Assembly (NCBI GenBank): GCA_002722955.1
Contig: PBMZ01000006.1
Coordinates: 23,109-87,108, forward strand
Direction of reading: 5' to 3'
Origin: Planctomycetaceae bacterium
Lineage (GTDB): Bacteria > Planctomycetota > Planctomycetia > Planctomycetales > Planctomycetaceae
DNA: 64,000 nucleotides
The notes under the pieces were generated by a model. It worked only from the letters and a program-made list of their open reading frames with translations. It was not told the DNA's origin and searched no databases. Each line of letters opens with the position of its first letter. Positions within the stretch are counted from its first letter, which is position 1. The translations under genes were made by a program, and so were the position numbers. Below are positions 19,240 to 28,201 of this stretch, in pieces.

Positions 19240-19745
19240 GTTTATTCAATTAGGTGATTAATCGATGATGTATAGATCAAAGTATATTTACGGATAAAAT
19301 CACAACTTATAAGTACAATAAAAAAAATTCTAAAAACTGGTCCTTATTGATTCACTGTCTTTCGCTATACAGAACTTAATGACCGTTTATTTCCTGAAAA
19401 TGTCTATAGAATGATAATATCAAGTTTGATTAGCTATAAAGTAAATGTTTTTAGTCAGCTTCTTATAGAGAAAATTTTTTCCTTTTATAATCATAATATT
19501 ACCCATGCTCCAAGTACTGAGGGCTCTAGGTTATAATATTCCTTTTAAAATAATCAATCTAGTGGCTAAATATGGTTATCGCTAAATAATTCACTTGAGA
19601 ATAATTAAATTTAGTAATGAGTTCAAAAAAAATTGATTCGGTTGAAAAAGCAAAAATCGATGGTAATTGGGAATGTAAAGTTAAAGAAGAAATAGCTAAT
19701 AGTAAAGATCAGCATAGCAGTTTTTGCTTGATAATTTTTTAGAAA
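19240..19745 (+). pseudogene. Decayed 3' part of a glycosyltransferase, paralogue of the gene at 21086
   Basis: This stretch aligns by eye with the last ~500 bases of the intact gene at 21086-22627. Shared blocks include TATAGAGAAAAT, GGTTATAATAT, GGCTAAATAT and AGCAAAGATCAGCA-like ends, in the same order and orientation. No frame is open through it: stops and small indels break every reading frame, for example a TAA inside the segment that reads YSYRQMIN in the intact copy. The 5' two thirds are missing or unrecognisable. It lies directly before the methyltransferase gene, mirroring the decayed methyltransferase after 22627, so a methyltransferase/glycosyltransferase pair was once duplicated. 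Confidence 0.8.
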
Positions 19746-19861
19746 GTCTCAGTACGTTTAAAAAATCACCTTGTTGGGATCATTTGGCCGCTAGAGGGAC
19801 TTCAGGTGAATATTAATTTCTCTACAAACTTAAAAATACTTTTCATATCTGGGATTGTGTA

Positions 19862-20590
19862 ATGTCAAATCTAGAAAGGAATCGTACTGTTGATAAGGAT
19901 ATTTACAGTAATGGGAATGATTCTTCTTTTCCCAAAGAAAGTCATAAAAAAATTATTTCTATCATTCAGAAATATTTACCTTTACCGACCCAGGTTAGCA
20001 TTCTCGATGTTGGTTGTGCGAATGGGTCTTTTCTCCTATTATTGTCAAAGATGCTACCTAACCATGATTTTCAAATGACAGGGATAGACTTACATCCAAA
20101 TCTCTTAGAAATTGCGAAGAAAAACATAAATGGCATTCATACAATTATCAGTCCCATTGAAGAACTTAAATCAGACATAGGGTTATTCGATGTAATAACT
20201 TGTTTGGGAACTTTTTCTGTATTCGATGATTTTAAACTACCATTTACAAAACTCTATAATCTGATGGCAAAAAAGGGTCTACTAATAATTTTCACAGAAT
20301 TCAATGAATTCCCAATAGATGTTATTGTTCGATATAAAGATGCGCAAAACGAGAGTGCCAAATTCGAGTCAGGGTGGAACATTTTCTCGAAATATTCAGT
20401 GGAAAAGATACTCCAAGATTATCCTGATTTGACTTATCAATGGGTTGATTTTAAGATGCCCTTCAGTCTTAAAAAACAAGCAGATCATATGAGGAGTTGG
20501 ACTATAAAAACAGAAAGCGACAATTTTCAACAGGTTAACGGTGCACAACAATTGGTGAATCAGAGTATTTTGTATTTAATAAAAGAATAA
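19862..20590 (+). CDS. Class I SAM-dependent methyltransferase
   Basis: This 242-residue methyltransferase has motif I VSILDVGCANGSFLLLL near residue 45 and motif II GIDLHPNLLEIAKKN. The acidic post-motif region is FDVITCLGTFSVFDDF, and the strand KKGLLIIFTEFNE follows. It should be cytoplasmic and methylate a sugar or glycolipid precursor; the substrate is unknown. The start is ATG 19862, and the N-terminus NLERNRTVDKDIYSNGND has no signal peptide. A fragmentary paralogue lies at about 22650-22770. The 495 bases between it and the next gene hold no other gene. Confidence 0.8.
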   Translation: MSNLERNRTVDKDIYSNGNDSSFPKESHKKIISIIQKYLPLPTQVSILDVGCANGSFLLLLSKMLPNHDFQMTGIDLHPNLLEIAKKNINGIHTIISPIEELKSDIGLFDVITCLGTFSVFDDFKLPFTKLYNLMAKKGLLIIFTEFNEFPIDVIVRYKDAQNESAKFESGWNIFSKYSVEKILQDYPDLTYQWVDFKMPFSLKKQADHMRSWTIKTESDNFQQVNGAQQLVNQSILYLIKE

Positions 20591-21085
20591 TTTCATTATT
20601 GTTAATCCGAATAGTGGTTAAATTTTGTTTCTACCGTAAAAATTATTAGGCCAAAAAATTATCCTAGTAAGAAATGATTTCGTTGTACTATTGTTAAACA
20701 AATCTGTTTTTGGTGGTTAACCATTTTTTTAATTTTGTGAGGGAGTGAAAAATACAAAATACGTGCAAAATTACTTATAACTATCAACTAAAAATTCATG
20801 GCTAATTTGAAGACAAATCTAGAAAAATTATATTTTTTGTTCACAAAGATATCTATTGATTCCTGTCAGTTTGTCTACTAATGTGAGGGAAAATAGGGGG
20901 TCTGTGCCCGATCATTAATGCAGCTACTCTAAGAAAACAGTAAATCGACTTTTTTGGAATAGCCGAATTACTAAAAACCGGTAAAGAAAAATTGAAATAA
21001 GAGACTTCGATAGAAACTAAAGCCACCGATATCGAAACATAAGCCTAAAACCGAGAAAGTATATTTTTGTGATGCTGGAGCGCTA
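20591..21085. other. Intergenic gap, no gene recognised
   Basis: About 495 AT-rich bases between the methyltransferase and the glycosyltransferase-like gene, full of stops. No terminator or repeat is evident. CTGGAG at 21075-21080 is the ribosome binding site of the next gene. Confidence 0.4.
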
Positions 21086-22627
21086 ATGTCTTTTTTTTCT
21101 GAAGCACAAATCACCAAGTACCTGTATTGCCTTGAAAAGTTAACACCTGTTAACAGCTATATTGTTCAAGGCTTGCATGTGTGGCCAATTTTGAGGATCT
21201 ACTTGACTACTCAAATTAAAAAGGTAGACTGGTTTACAGACGAAAAACTGCTAGAGAACCCAACGTGGATACGTATAGACGAGAAAATTGAACACCTTTT
21301 TACTCAAATTAACAAAGGTAATGACGTTAAAACGGAAATTGATTTAGAGCAGGTAAGTCTGCCTAAATACTCGGGTAATCAGTCACCAATTTTTGATTGT
21401 CTTTTTTTCAGTAGACATGATGAACATTATCTTCGAACGGAAGAGGGGTGGTTTGCGCCTATTCTCGACAGCTGGTTAAATTTTGCGGATAAAAGATGGA
21501 ATGTACAAAAATTTGAGCATATTCAGTCGCTTGATCGTATGCCTCGTGTAAACCCACCTGTTTTCGTTATAGATCAATCATTTTCCGAAAAATCACATCC
21601 TGAAAACAAACACAACTTAATTGTGAATGACCTAATAAAACTAACCGATGTTATTAATAATTTCAATAAAAAGGTTGCTATACCCTTCAAAATTGATCAC
21701 GGAAATAACCTAGACATTTTTGTTCATGCTATATTGAATAATTACAATTGGGCTTTTCAGTTTTTGCATCAAAATCCATGCAAAGCACTAATGCTTACTA
21801 CTTGGTACCATTCAATCGCGATGGGACTAATTTGGGCAGCCAATGATCTTGGGATTCCTACCATTGACCTTCAGCATGGATGTGGTGAATATCAAGTAGC
21901 ATATACTCATTGGGGTAACATACCTAGAGGTGGTTATAAGATAGTTCCCAGAATCTTCAATGTTTGGGGGAAAACTTCAAAAGAAAATATGCTGTCATGG
22001 CATTTGGCTCAAGAAAGAAGCCACCATGTTGTGGTAGGTGGGAAAGTATCCATTGATGCTTATTTCCAAAAAGAACAAGAAATTGGCTTCTTGGAAACCA
22101 TTAGGCGTGATTACCAAACCGTAGTTTTGGTAACCCTATCAAGTATCGCATGTTATAGTTTAACATCAGAACTTCTGGGTGCAATCAAAAGATCTCCTAA
22201 GGATTGGTTTTGGTTAATTCGATGCCATCCAATGGCTGGATCCTCTTCGACTCATGACGGTCCCACACCTGAAAATGTTAATAGACTGATATCGTCGAAT
22301 TTTACTCGCTATGAAGTAAATGTGTCTAGCCAACTCCCTATAGAGAAAATCTTTCCATTTTGCGACCATCATATAACTCATACATCAAGTGCTGCAATTG
22401 AGGCTCTGGGTTATAATATCCCTTCTACAATGATCAATGTAATGGCTAAATATAGTTATCGGCAAATGATTAACTCTGGAATAATTAAACTAGCAATGAA
22501 TTCAGACGAAATAATTGATTCAATTAAAAAAATAAAAGCCAATGACGAATGGAAAAGTAAGATTAGAAAAGAAATAGTTAATAGCAAAGATCAGCACCGT
22601 AGTTTTCTAAACTCAATAATTTCCTAA
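21086..22627 (+). CDS. Large surface-glycan protein, probable GT-B glycosyltransferase
   Basis: This 513-residue cytoplasmic protein resembles capsule/surface-carbohydrate transferases with a GT-B fold. The N-terminal half is unassigned. The C-terminal half has AANDLGIPTIDLQHGCGEY, where the QHG motif is typical of this group, then RIFNVWGKTSKENM. IRCHPM follows, and the C-terminal donor-site region reads HHITHTSSAAIEALGYNIPS. There is no transmembrane segment. The start is ATG 21086 with CTGGAG 5 bases upstream. A decayed copy of its 3' end lies at 19240-19745. Donor and acceptor unknown; a non-catalytic relative is possible. Confidence 0.62.
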   Translation: MSFFSEAQITKYLYCLEKLTPVNSYIVQGLHVWPILRIYLTTQIKKVDWFTDEKLLENPTWIRIDEKIEHLFTQINKGNDVKTEIDLEQVSLPKYSGNQSPIFDCLFFSRHDEHYLRTEEGWFAPILDSWLNFADKRWNVQKFEHIQSLDRMPRVNPPVFVIDQSFSEKSHPENKHNLIVNDLIKLTDVINNFNKKVAIPFKIDHGNNLDIFVHAILNNYNWAFQFLHQNPCKALMLTTWYHSIAMGLIWAANDLGIPTIDLQHGCGEYQVAYTHWGNIPRGGYKIVPRIFNVWGKTSKENMLSWHLAQERSHHVVVGGKVSIDAYFQKEQEIGFLETIRRDYQTVVLVTLSSIACYSLTSELLGAIKRSPKDWFWLIRCHPMAGSSSTHDGPTPENVNRLISSNFTRYEVNVSSQLPIEKIFPFCDHHITHTSSAAIEALGYNIPSTMINVMAKYSYRQMINSGIIKLAMNSDEIIDSIKKIKANDEWKSKIRKEIVNSKDQHRSFLNSIIS

Positions 22628-22649
22628 GTAGTGTGTCACAGACGAAAAA

Positions 22650-22770
22650 GGTGGACTTAGATCCAAATCTTTGGGAAATCGTGAGCAAAACATAAGATGG
22701 AACGTCTGCTCGAAGTCTTCGGTAAAGAAAACCTTGCAAGATTATTCCAACTTAATTTGCAAAAGGGTAG
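22650..22770 (+). pseudogene. Fragment of a decayed methyltransferase, paralogue of 19862-20590
   Basis: The sequence TAGATCCAAATCTTTGGGAA followed by CAAAACATAAGATGG resembles the motif-II region of the intact methyltransferase (around 20085-20130). The stretch around TTGCAAGATTATTCCAACTT resembles its later CTCCAAGATTATCCTGATTT (around 20410). About 300 bases between these blocks are deleted, and no frame is open. Together with the decayed glycosyltransferase before 19745 it indicates an old tandem duplication. The boundaries are approximate. Confidence 0.55.
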
Positions 22771-22966
22771 GGTACTATTCAGTCTATAAATGCAGTCAGA
22801 TTATATTTGGAAGTTAGACTGAACAACAGACTTTTACTGTTGGCTATGTTAGGAAAAATCAGCCTAACGACTAATGTTCTCGCTTTACCAAGAAAAATAG
22901 TAGTAAATCGCGTTGACTTAATCGAATGAATCAAAAAATTTGATAGCTTTCATTTTGGAACAAACT

Positions 22967-23614
22967 ATGGCAAATTATCACAAATATATTCTGGACAAAA
23001 AGAAGAGAGTCATAATCGGTGACTTTGAAGCAGCTTACTCTAAATGCGAGATCGTATATCCAGGACAACTGGAACTTCATACTGTCAAGCATCGACTAAT
23101 TACTGAAATTTGTCAAAGGCTGAGACCAAACGATAAAGTACTTGATATCGGTTGTGGTTATGGCTATTTTACTTCCTTTCTTTCCAATAACTCACAAGTT
23201 GACATCTATGGTTCAGATATCAGCCCTACCGCCTTACAGAAAGGACTGCAGGTTCATGAACACAAAGGATTAGTTGTTGCTGATATATCTAATGATTTAC
23301 CCTTTAAATCAGATACATTCGACGCAGTTATTTGTTTAGGGGTGTTGGCCTTATTATTTGATAAGATAGAAAAGTGTTTAATCAATATGAAAAGAATACT
23401 TAAAGAGAAAGGCCTCTTGATACTTTCAGTATATGTTCCTGAGAATCCTATTGGTTCCGAGTACATAAAAAACAAAGAAGAGCTTTACAATGTGATTGGA
23501 AAATTCTTTCAGGTGAATGAAGTTTGTCTTATATGGGATCACAAAGGAATAAAGGAAGGAAAATCGCTAGACCACTGTGATGATGACTTGTTAGTTTTTG
23601 CCCAAAAGATATAA
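22967..23614 (+). CDS. Class I SAM-dependent methyltransferase
   Basis: This 215-residue methyltransferase has motif I KVLDIGCGYGYFTSFL, SDISPTALQKGL, the acidic strand FDAVICLGVLALLFDKIEK and KRILKEKGLLILSVYVPEN. This pattern is common in small-molecule and glycan methyltransferases. ATG 22967 is chosen; an upstream in-frame TTG at 22940 would add 9 residues. The next gene starts 3 bases after the stop, so the two are co-translated, and the neighbour is a deacetylase-like protein. This suggests that both act on the same saccharide. Substrate unknown. Confidence 0.82.
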   Translation: MANYHKYILDKKKRVIIGDFEAAYSKCEIVYPGQLELHTVKHRLITEICQRLRPNDKVLDIGCGYGYFTSFLSNNSQVDIYGSDISPTALQKGLQVHEHKGLVVADISNDLPFKSDTFDAVICLGVLALLFDKIEKCLINMKRILKEKGLLILSVYVPENPIGSEYIKNKEELYNVIGKFFQVNEVCLIWDHKGIKEGKSLDHCDDDLLVFAQKI

Positions 23615-23617
23615 AAA

Positions 23618-24925
23618 ATGTCAGTTTTATACATTGTACATTGTATCGATACTGAAGGACCTTTAGAAGAAACTCTAGCTGGTACATTTGAACGATTGAG
23701 ACAAGAAAAAGGAATTGATTATGATACCAGTATGGAAATACTAATTAAACTACAAAGACAGGAAATTGATCTTTCAGGTCGAGAACAAGAGATTCAAGAT
23801 TACTTAGCACCTAAACGACTGGCTTATCTTGATTCTTGGAATCAAGTAGAAAAAATGATTCTTTCTGTGACAAGTGAAGAATTCAGATACAAGTTCGCGG
23901 ACCCTAAAGGAAACCCTTACACGTTTTCTTGGTTCGTTGTTGATACTGTTGGCTACAAGGATAATCCTCGTAGAAAAGCCGTGGGGTTTCATGTAATTTG
24001 GGATCAATACCAAAGGTTTTTAAAAGGGCGTTTATTGAATGATACTTTCGGATGGCATTTTCATACTGTTCCTGTGAACGGGCACGCTCTTCATTATAAT
24101 ACTTGCTGGACAAATAATGATTGGCATGAACAAGCTGTAGCTAGAAGGTTACTCGAAAGAAGAAGTTTTCCAAGTTTATTTCGTGCTGGAGGTGCTATTG
24201 AGCGGATTGACTCCAGTTTCTGGCTTGAACAATTCATTCCCTTTGATTATTCTTGTGCCTCTTTGGAAAATAACGATTTCCAGCCAGGAGAAATGATGGA
24301 TTGGCGGTTAGCAGAAACAAACTGGGGGGCTTACCACCCCTGTTTTTACGATTATCGTCGTAAAGGTCGTATGAATAGATTTTTATTACGATGTTTAGAT
24401 ATCGATAGTAATCATCATTCACTAACATCTGAGGAAGTCGAAAAAGCATTTACTCAGGTCGAGAGTGGAAGTTCAACTATATTATCTTATAGTTGTCACG
24501 ATCGACGTGATATTAGACCTAAGATAGAATCAGTTCATTCGATGATTAAAGAGGTTTCTAAAAAATACCCCCATGTAGAATGGGTATATGCAAATGCCCA
24601 AGAAGCCGTACAAAAATGCTACTTGGCAGGTGAATATAAGCCGATAAACTTTACATGCTCCTTAGTTGAAAATACGTTATTCATAGAATCCAACGAAAAG
24701 TTATTTGGCCCCCACCCTTTTTTGGCTGTTCAAGAAGGAGACTTTTTTTACCGCGACAACGTGACGATGGAAGGCGAAAAAAGTTGGGCTTACAAAATGG
24801 TTCGTCCTGATTCTATCAATAAGATCGGAATTGCCGGTTCGAATCCTGCGGGAGATGTTGGATTAGTTATTCTTAATTTTGATGAAGGAATTGAACAAGA
24901 ATGTTTACAGGGAAAAAATAGATAG
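23618..24925 (+). CDS. Polysaccharide-deacetylase-like barrel protein
   Basis: This 435-residue protein looks like a distant member of the polysaccharide deacetylase (CE4-like) beta/alpha barrel. It opens with IVHCIDTEGPLEET, where Asp sits on the first strand. It continues with FGWHFHTVP, an HxH pair that could hold metal, then FRAGGAIERIDSSFW and ILSYSCHDRRDIRPK. The C-terminal 90 residues form a small beta-rich tail. There is no signal peptide, so it would act in the cytoplasm, unlike the usual secreted enzymes. It is coupled to the methyltransferase (3-base gap). The role, perhaps removing an acetyl group from a lipid-linked or nucleotide sugar, is inferred; family membership is moderate. 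Confidence 0.55.
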   Translation: MSVLYIVHCIDTEGPLEETLAGTFERLRQEKGIDYDTSMEILIKLQRQEIDLSGREQEIQDYLAPKRLAYLDSWNQVEKMILSVTSEEFRYKFADPKGNPYTFSWFVVDTVGYKDNPRRKAVGFHVIWDQYQRFLKGRLLNDTFGWHFHTVPVNGHALHYNTCWTNNDWHEQAVARRLLERRSFPSLFRAGGAIERIDSSFWLEQFIPFDYSCASLENNDFQPGEMMDWRLAETNWGAYHPCFYDYRRKGRMNRFLLRCLDIDSNHHSLTSEEVEKAFTQVESGSSTILSYSCHDRRDIRPKIESVHSMIKEVSKKYPHVEWVYANAQEAVQKCYLAGEYKPINFTCSLVENTLFIESNEKLFGPHPFLAVQEGDFFYRDNVTMEGEKSWAYKMVRPDSINKIGIAGSNPAGDVGLVILNFDEGIEQECLQGKNR

Positions 24926-24977
24926 TATTTCTTTTTTTCTCGCAAGTGGATGATGAACTACTACCAAGATATATAAA

Positions 24978-26033
24978 GTGAATTTATTAATTTCATCTCA
25001 TGATTATGGAAGTGCGCTTCAAAATAGAGCTTTTTTGGATTACTTTCTTACTTATAATAGCTTAGCTAAGGTTTATTTATACTTTTCGGATAAGTGCAAA
25101 CCAGTCTACAACGATCTAGAAAATAACTATAGAATAGACTTCATTCAGTCCGATTTTTTTTCAAAAAATCGGACAAATATAAATTTCGCATTAATCGGTT
25201 TATCCGAAAGCCAAACTAGCATTGATAAAATTTCAGCACAATTTGCTCTTGGCAACAAGATTCCAACTGGTGTAATTCAGGATATATGGGGAAACACAGG
25301 TCATTTTGATCAAGACAACTTACCAAATTTCTTTTTTGTGATAGATGAAACTGCTAAAAAATTGACACTTTCAAAAACTACTGGAAAAGCTAACTGTATT
25401 ATAACCGGGTCTCCCAAACACGCAAACTATTCCAAATGGGCTAGGAGTACTTCTGAAGGTGAACGAAACAATATCCTTTTTTGCTTGCAACCTTTGTGTT
25501 TACCAGGAGTGGAAGAAAATTTCTTCTATTTTCTTAACTTTTTGTCAAAGATTGATCATAGATCGAGATTGCAAATAAAGCTTCATCCAGATGACTATGG
25601 TTCTGTCGATAATGTTTTAAGATGGGTTAATAAATTTGACCAGACAGCTAAAATCTACACTGACTCAGAAATTATAAACCTGCTCGGTCAAGCAAAATTG
25701 GTTGTCACATGTTTTTCTACAGTTGGTATTGACCACAATTACTTGAATGGTTTTTCTAGGCAACCATTGGGTAACTTGATTTATATGAGTGTAGGTTCCG
25801 ATATCAGAAATCATATCAGTAAGCAGTTTGGGACTGATATTATACCCGGCCCTACTCAGGGATTAGGGATTGTTGTTACGGAGAAGAGAGAAGGAGTAAT
25901 AAAATTAAGAAGAGGTATTTTTGACAAAAAATTAGCAATCAATTATCACCAAAAATGCCAAGAAATTTGTCAATACAGTTTAAACTCCAAAAAAATTATT
26001 AACGATAATATACAAAAATACGACATTAGGTGA
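24978..26033 (+). CDS. Unassigned GT-B-like protein of the glycan cluster
   Basis: I do not recognise this 351-residue protein with certainty. It is a soluble alpha/beta protein without signal peptide. Its second half has LQIKLHPDDYGSVDNVLRW followed by LLGQAKLVVTCFSTVGIDHNYL. That spacing resembles the donor-site half of CDP-glycerol transferase and epimerase-like GT-B proteins, which carry a His-Pro strand followed by Ser-Thr. It starts with GTG 24978 and ends 3 bases before the oxidoreductase gene, so it belongs to the same operon as the second CMP-sugar synthetase. A role in sugar transfer or in nucleotide release, as for NeuC/PtmD-type enzymes, is possible. Confidence 0.5.
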   Translation: MNLLISSHDYGSALQNRAFLDYFLTYNSLAKVYLYFSDKCKPVYNDLENNYRIDFIQSDFFSKNRTNINFALIGLSESQTSIDKISAQFALGNKIPTGVIQDIWGNTGHFDQDNLPNFFFVIDETAKKLTLSKTTGKANCIITGSPKHANYSKWARSTSEGERNNILFCLQPLCLPGVEENFFYFLNFLSKIDHRSRLQIKLHPDDYGSVDNVLRWVNKFDQTAKIYTDSEIINLLGQAKLVVTCFSTVGIDHNYLNGFSRQPLGNLIYMSVGSDIRNHISKQFGTDIIPGPTQGLGIVVTEKREGVIKLRRGIFDKKLAINYHQKCQEICQYSLNSKKIINDNIQKYDIR

Positions 26034-26036
26034 AGT

Positions 26037-27053
26037 ATGAAGGTTGGTTTAGTCGGACTGGGCTCAATAGGAAAAAGACATATAAAAAATCTCGTCTCAC
26101 TATCAAAAGAACTAGAAATAACGGAAATTCGTTGTTACGATAGAGATTGTAATCGACTAGAATCGATTGCCTCGTTACAGTCTGATCTAATTAGCCCTAA
26201 GAAAGATTTAGCAAATACTGTCGAAGACAGTGAAATTGCCTTTGTATGTGTTCCCACTGCATTTCATTTACCTGTAACTGAAGAAATCCGAGCTTATAAC
26301 AACCAATTACATATCTATTTGGAGAAACCAATTTCGCACAGTTTATTAGGTTGCGAAGAACTTGTCTACAAACAAATTGAATCGGGAAAAGTCTTGGCTG
26401 TTGGTTATATGCTACCTAACCATCCGTTGTTAAAACAGATTGAAGAGATTTTGAAATCAAATCGGTTGGGCAAAGTACTCTCAGTGAGAGCTGAATCAGG
26501 CTTCTATTTGCCCAATTGGCACCCTTGGGAAAATGATCAAGACTTTTACATGTCATCAAAATACGCTGGTGGAGGAGCGTTACTAGACAGTAGCCACGAA
26601 ATTAACTATCTACAATGGTTATTCGGTGACATCGTTGAAGTTTCTGGCTACCTAGGTACAGTTTCCGAACTCAAGATAACCAGTGATGACTTAGCGTTAG
26701 GCATCTTAAAATTCACTAATGGAATTATTGGGCAATTACAACTTGATCTCCTCCAATTTGAGGAATCTAGGGAATGTAAAATTATTGGCGAAAATGGAAT
26801 TCTAATAGCTGACTTTGCCAAGAACGAGCTAAGATATTACCTCAATCAGTATAAAGAATGGACAACTTTAAAATTAGAAATTGATTTTGAGGATATTTAT
26901 CTAACACAAATCAGAGAATTTTTCAAATTATGTAAAGGTCAAAAAGCTTCACTAATAACTGGCATGCAAGCTCTGAAAACAATGCATGTAATAGAGGGAA
27001 TTCGGAGATCCCATACTTACTCTACTTCTGTCAAATTACCTCTATATAGTTAG
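26037..27053 (+). CDS. Gfo/Idh/MocA-family oxidoreductase
   Basis: This NAD(P)-dependent oxidoreductase of 338 residues has VGLVGLGSIGKRHIKNL at the N-terminus, FVCVPTAFHLPV, and the family signature YLEKPISHS near residue 97. The substrate-binding domain carries GGGALLDSSHEINYLQWLFG with Asp and His at the catalytic positions. It is placed between a GT-B-like gene (3-base gap) and a CMP-sugar synthetase (35-base gap). Similar pairs of oxidoreductase and cytidylyltransferase occur in flagellin-modification clusters, so it may tailor the nonulosonic acid or its precursor. Start ATG 26037. Substrate unknown. Confidence 0.82.
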   Translation: MKVGLVGLGSIGKRHIKNLVSLSKELEITEIRCYDRDCNRLESIASLQSDLISPKKDLANTVEDSEIAFVCVPTAFHLPVTEEIRAYNNQLHIYLEKPISHSLLGCEELVYKQIESGKVLAVGYMLPNHPLLKQIEEILKSNRLGKVLSVRAESGFYLPNWHPWENDQDFYMSSKYAGGGALLDSSHEINYLQWLFGDIVEVSGYLGTVSELKITSDDLALGILKFTNGIIGQLQLDLLQFEESRECKIIGENGILIADFAKNELRYYLNQYKEWTTLKLEIDFEDIYLTQIREFFKLCKGQKASLITGMQALKTMHVIEGIRRSHTYSTSVKLPLYS

Positions 27054-27088
27054 AATATCTTGCCAAGGACTCTAATTATCTTTTTAAA

Positions 27089-27790
27089 ATGAATAAGAAT
27101 AAGATCGTCGCCATAATACCTGCTAGAAAAGGATCTCAACGGGTCAAAAATAAGAATATTCGGAAATTCCAAGGGGTACCTCTAGTCGAGCTGTCCATCA
27201 GGTCTGCTTTAAAGTGTTCATTAATTGACCAAATCGTGGTCAGTACAGATGACCAAATGGTGAAAGATATCATTTGTAGATATGATATTGAATGCTTTGA
27301 CAGGCCACCTCACTTGGCACACGAAACGGCCCGTACTTTTGATGTGTTGGTTGATGTTATCGATAGATTAGAATCAACACCGGAGTTTTTAGTTTTGCTT
27401 CAGGCGACGAGTCCTCTACGTGAAATAGACTTGATCCAGAAAGGTTTGTATATGATAGAGAGTAATCCTGAAGCATCATCTTTAATTGCAGTTTATGAAC
27501 ACAGGATATTCACTGGGCAAATCAGAAAAGGATATTGGTTGAGTGATTATCCTGAAGAAATACGCTCTCAAGATATCCCGGCGAAATATGTACCTGCAGG
27601 TAGTTTATACATATATAGAGTATCTGATACAATTGAAAAATGTGATCCTTTCGGAAATAAAGTATTACCAATCCTGGTGGATGAAACGCAATCAGTAAAT
27701 ATCGACTACGAAGACGATTTCATCAAATTAGAATACGTTTTTGCTAAGTATAGAAATAAATTTTCTTACTTGTTGGATAATTTGGTGTAG
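27089..27790 (+). CDS. Second CMP-nonulosonate synthetase (PtmB/NeuA-like)
   Basis: This 233-residue cytidylyltransferase is a diverged paralogue of the LegF-like gene at 10841. It has IIPARKGSQRVKNKNIR, IVVSTDDQMVKDI, LLQATSPLRE, IRSQDIPAKYVPAGSLYIY and SVNIDYEDDFIKLEY with the metal aspartates. Lys replaces the second Gly of the usual PARGGS loop. Having two CMP-sugar synthetases in one region suggests two nonulosonic acids or two variants of one, for example with and without the amidine. It starts with ATG 27089. It sits in the same forward run as HisF, HisH and the amidotransferase, separated by a 400-base gap. Confidence 0.83.
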   Translation: MNKNKIVAIIPARKGSQRVKNKNIRKFQGVPLVELSIRSALKCSLIDQIVVSTDDQMVKDIICRYDIECFDRPPHLAHETARTFDVLVDVIDRLESTPEFLVLLQATSPLREIDLIQKGLYMIESNPEASSLIAVYEHRIFTGQIRKGYWLSDYPEEIRSQDIPAKYVPAGSLYIYRVSDTIEKCDPFGNKVLPILVDETQSVNIDYEDDFIKLEYVFAKYRNKFSYLLDNLV

Positions 27791-28019
27791 CTTACTATTT
27801 TTGACATGGATTTTATAATTCTCTAAGACCGTTACTTTTTTGCAGCTGTAGCCTTAGGAGTTGCCAATAAAAACTTCATGATTGTATGTATTCAGGCTAA
27901 TGAGTATAAAAATTGATAGAAAGACGAAGAGATTTAAGGTGTATGGTTTCTCTGAGCCTATGGGATATATAGAAAATATCTAGGGAATGAGCTAAAGATA
28001 GCAATGGGTGAAATCAAAA

Positions 28020-28172
28020 ATGGTCTATAGAACTGTATTGATAGAAGAAAGCGCAGAAATAGTCGAATTATTTGCAAAGATGAACCCTTATTATGGTGAG
28101 CGACCAAGAATAGGTTACTCACTTACCGAATGGCAGGCTTCTGTTGAGGTGCAGTCCCTAATATTTCCTTAA
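28020..28172 (+). CDS. Possible 50-residue peptide or gene remnant
   Basis: This short open frame in the 400-base gap before hisF has protein-like composition: it starts MVYRTVLIEESAEIV and contains the segment FAKMNPYYGERPRIGYSL. I do not recognise a family. The residues are balanced and polar, unlike chance frames in this AT-rich DNA. It may be the start of a truncated gene, since no further frame continues it. There is no strong ribosome binding site; AATGGGTGAAAT upstream is weak. The rest of the gap 27791-28201 holds nothing I can name. Confidence 0.3.
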   Translation: MVYRTVLIEESAEIVELFAKMNPYYGERPRIGYSLTEWQASVEVQSLIFP

Positions 28173-28201
28173 TCTTGATGGTTTAATTTACATTTAGCAT
28201 T

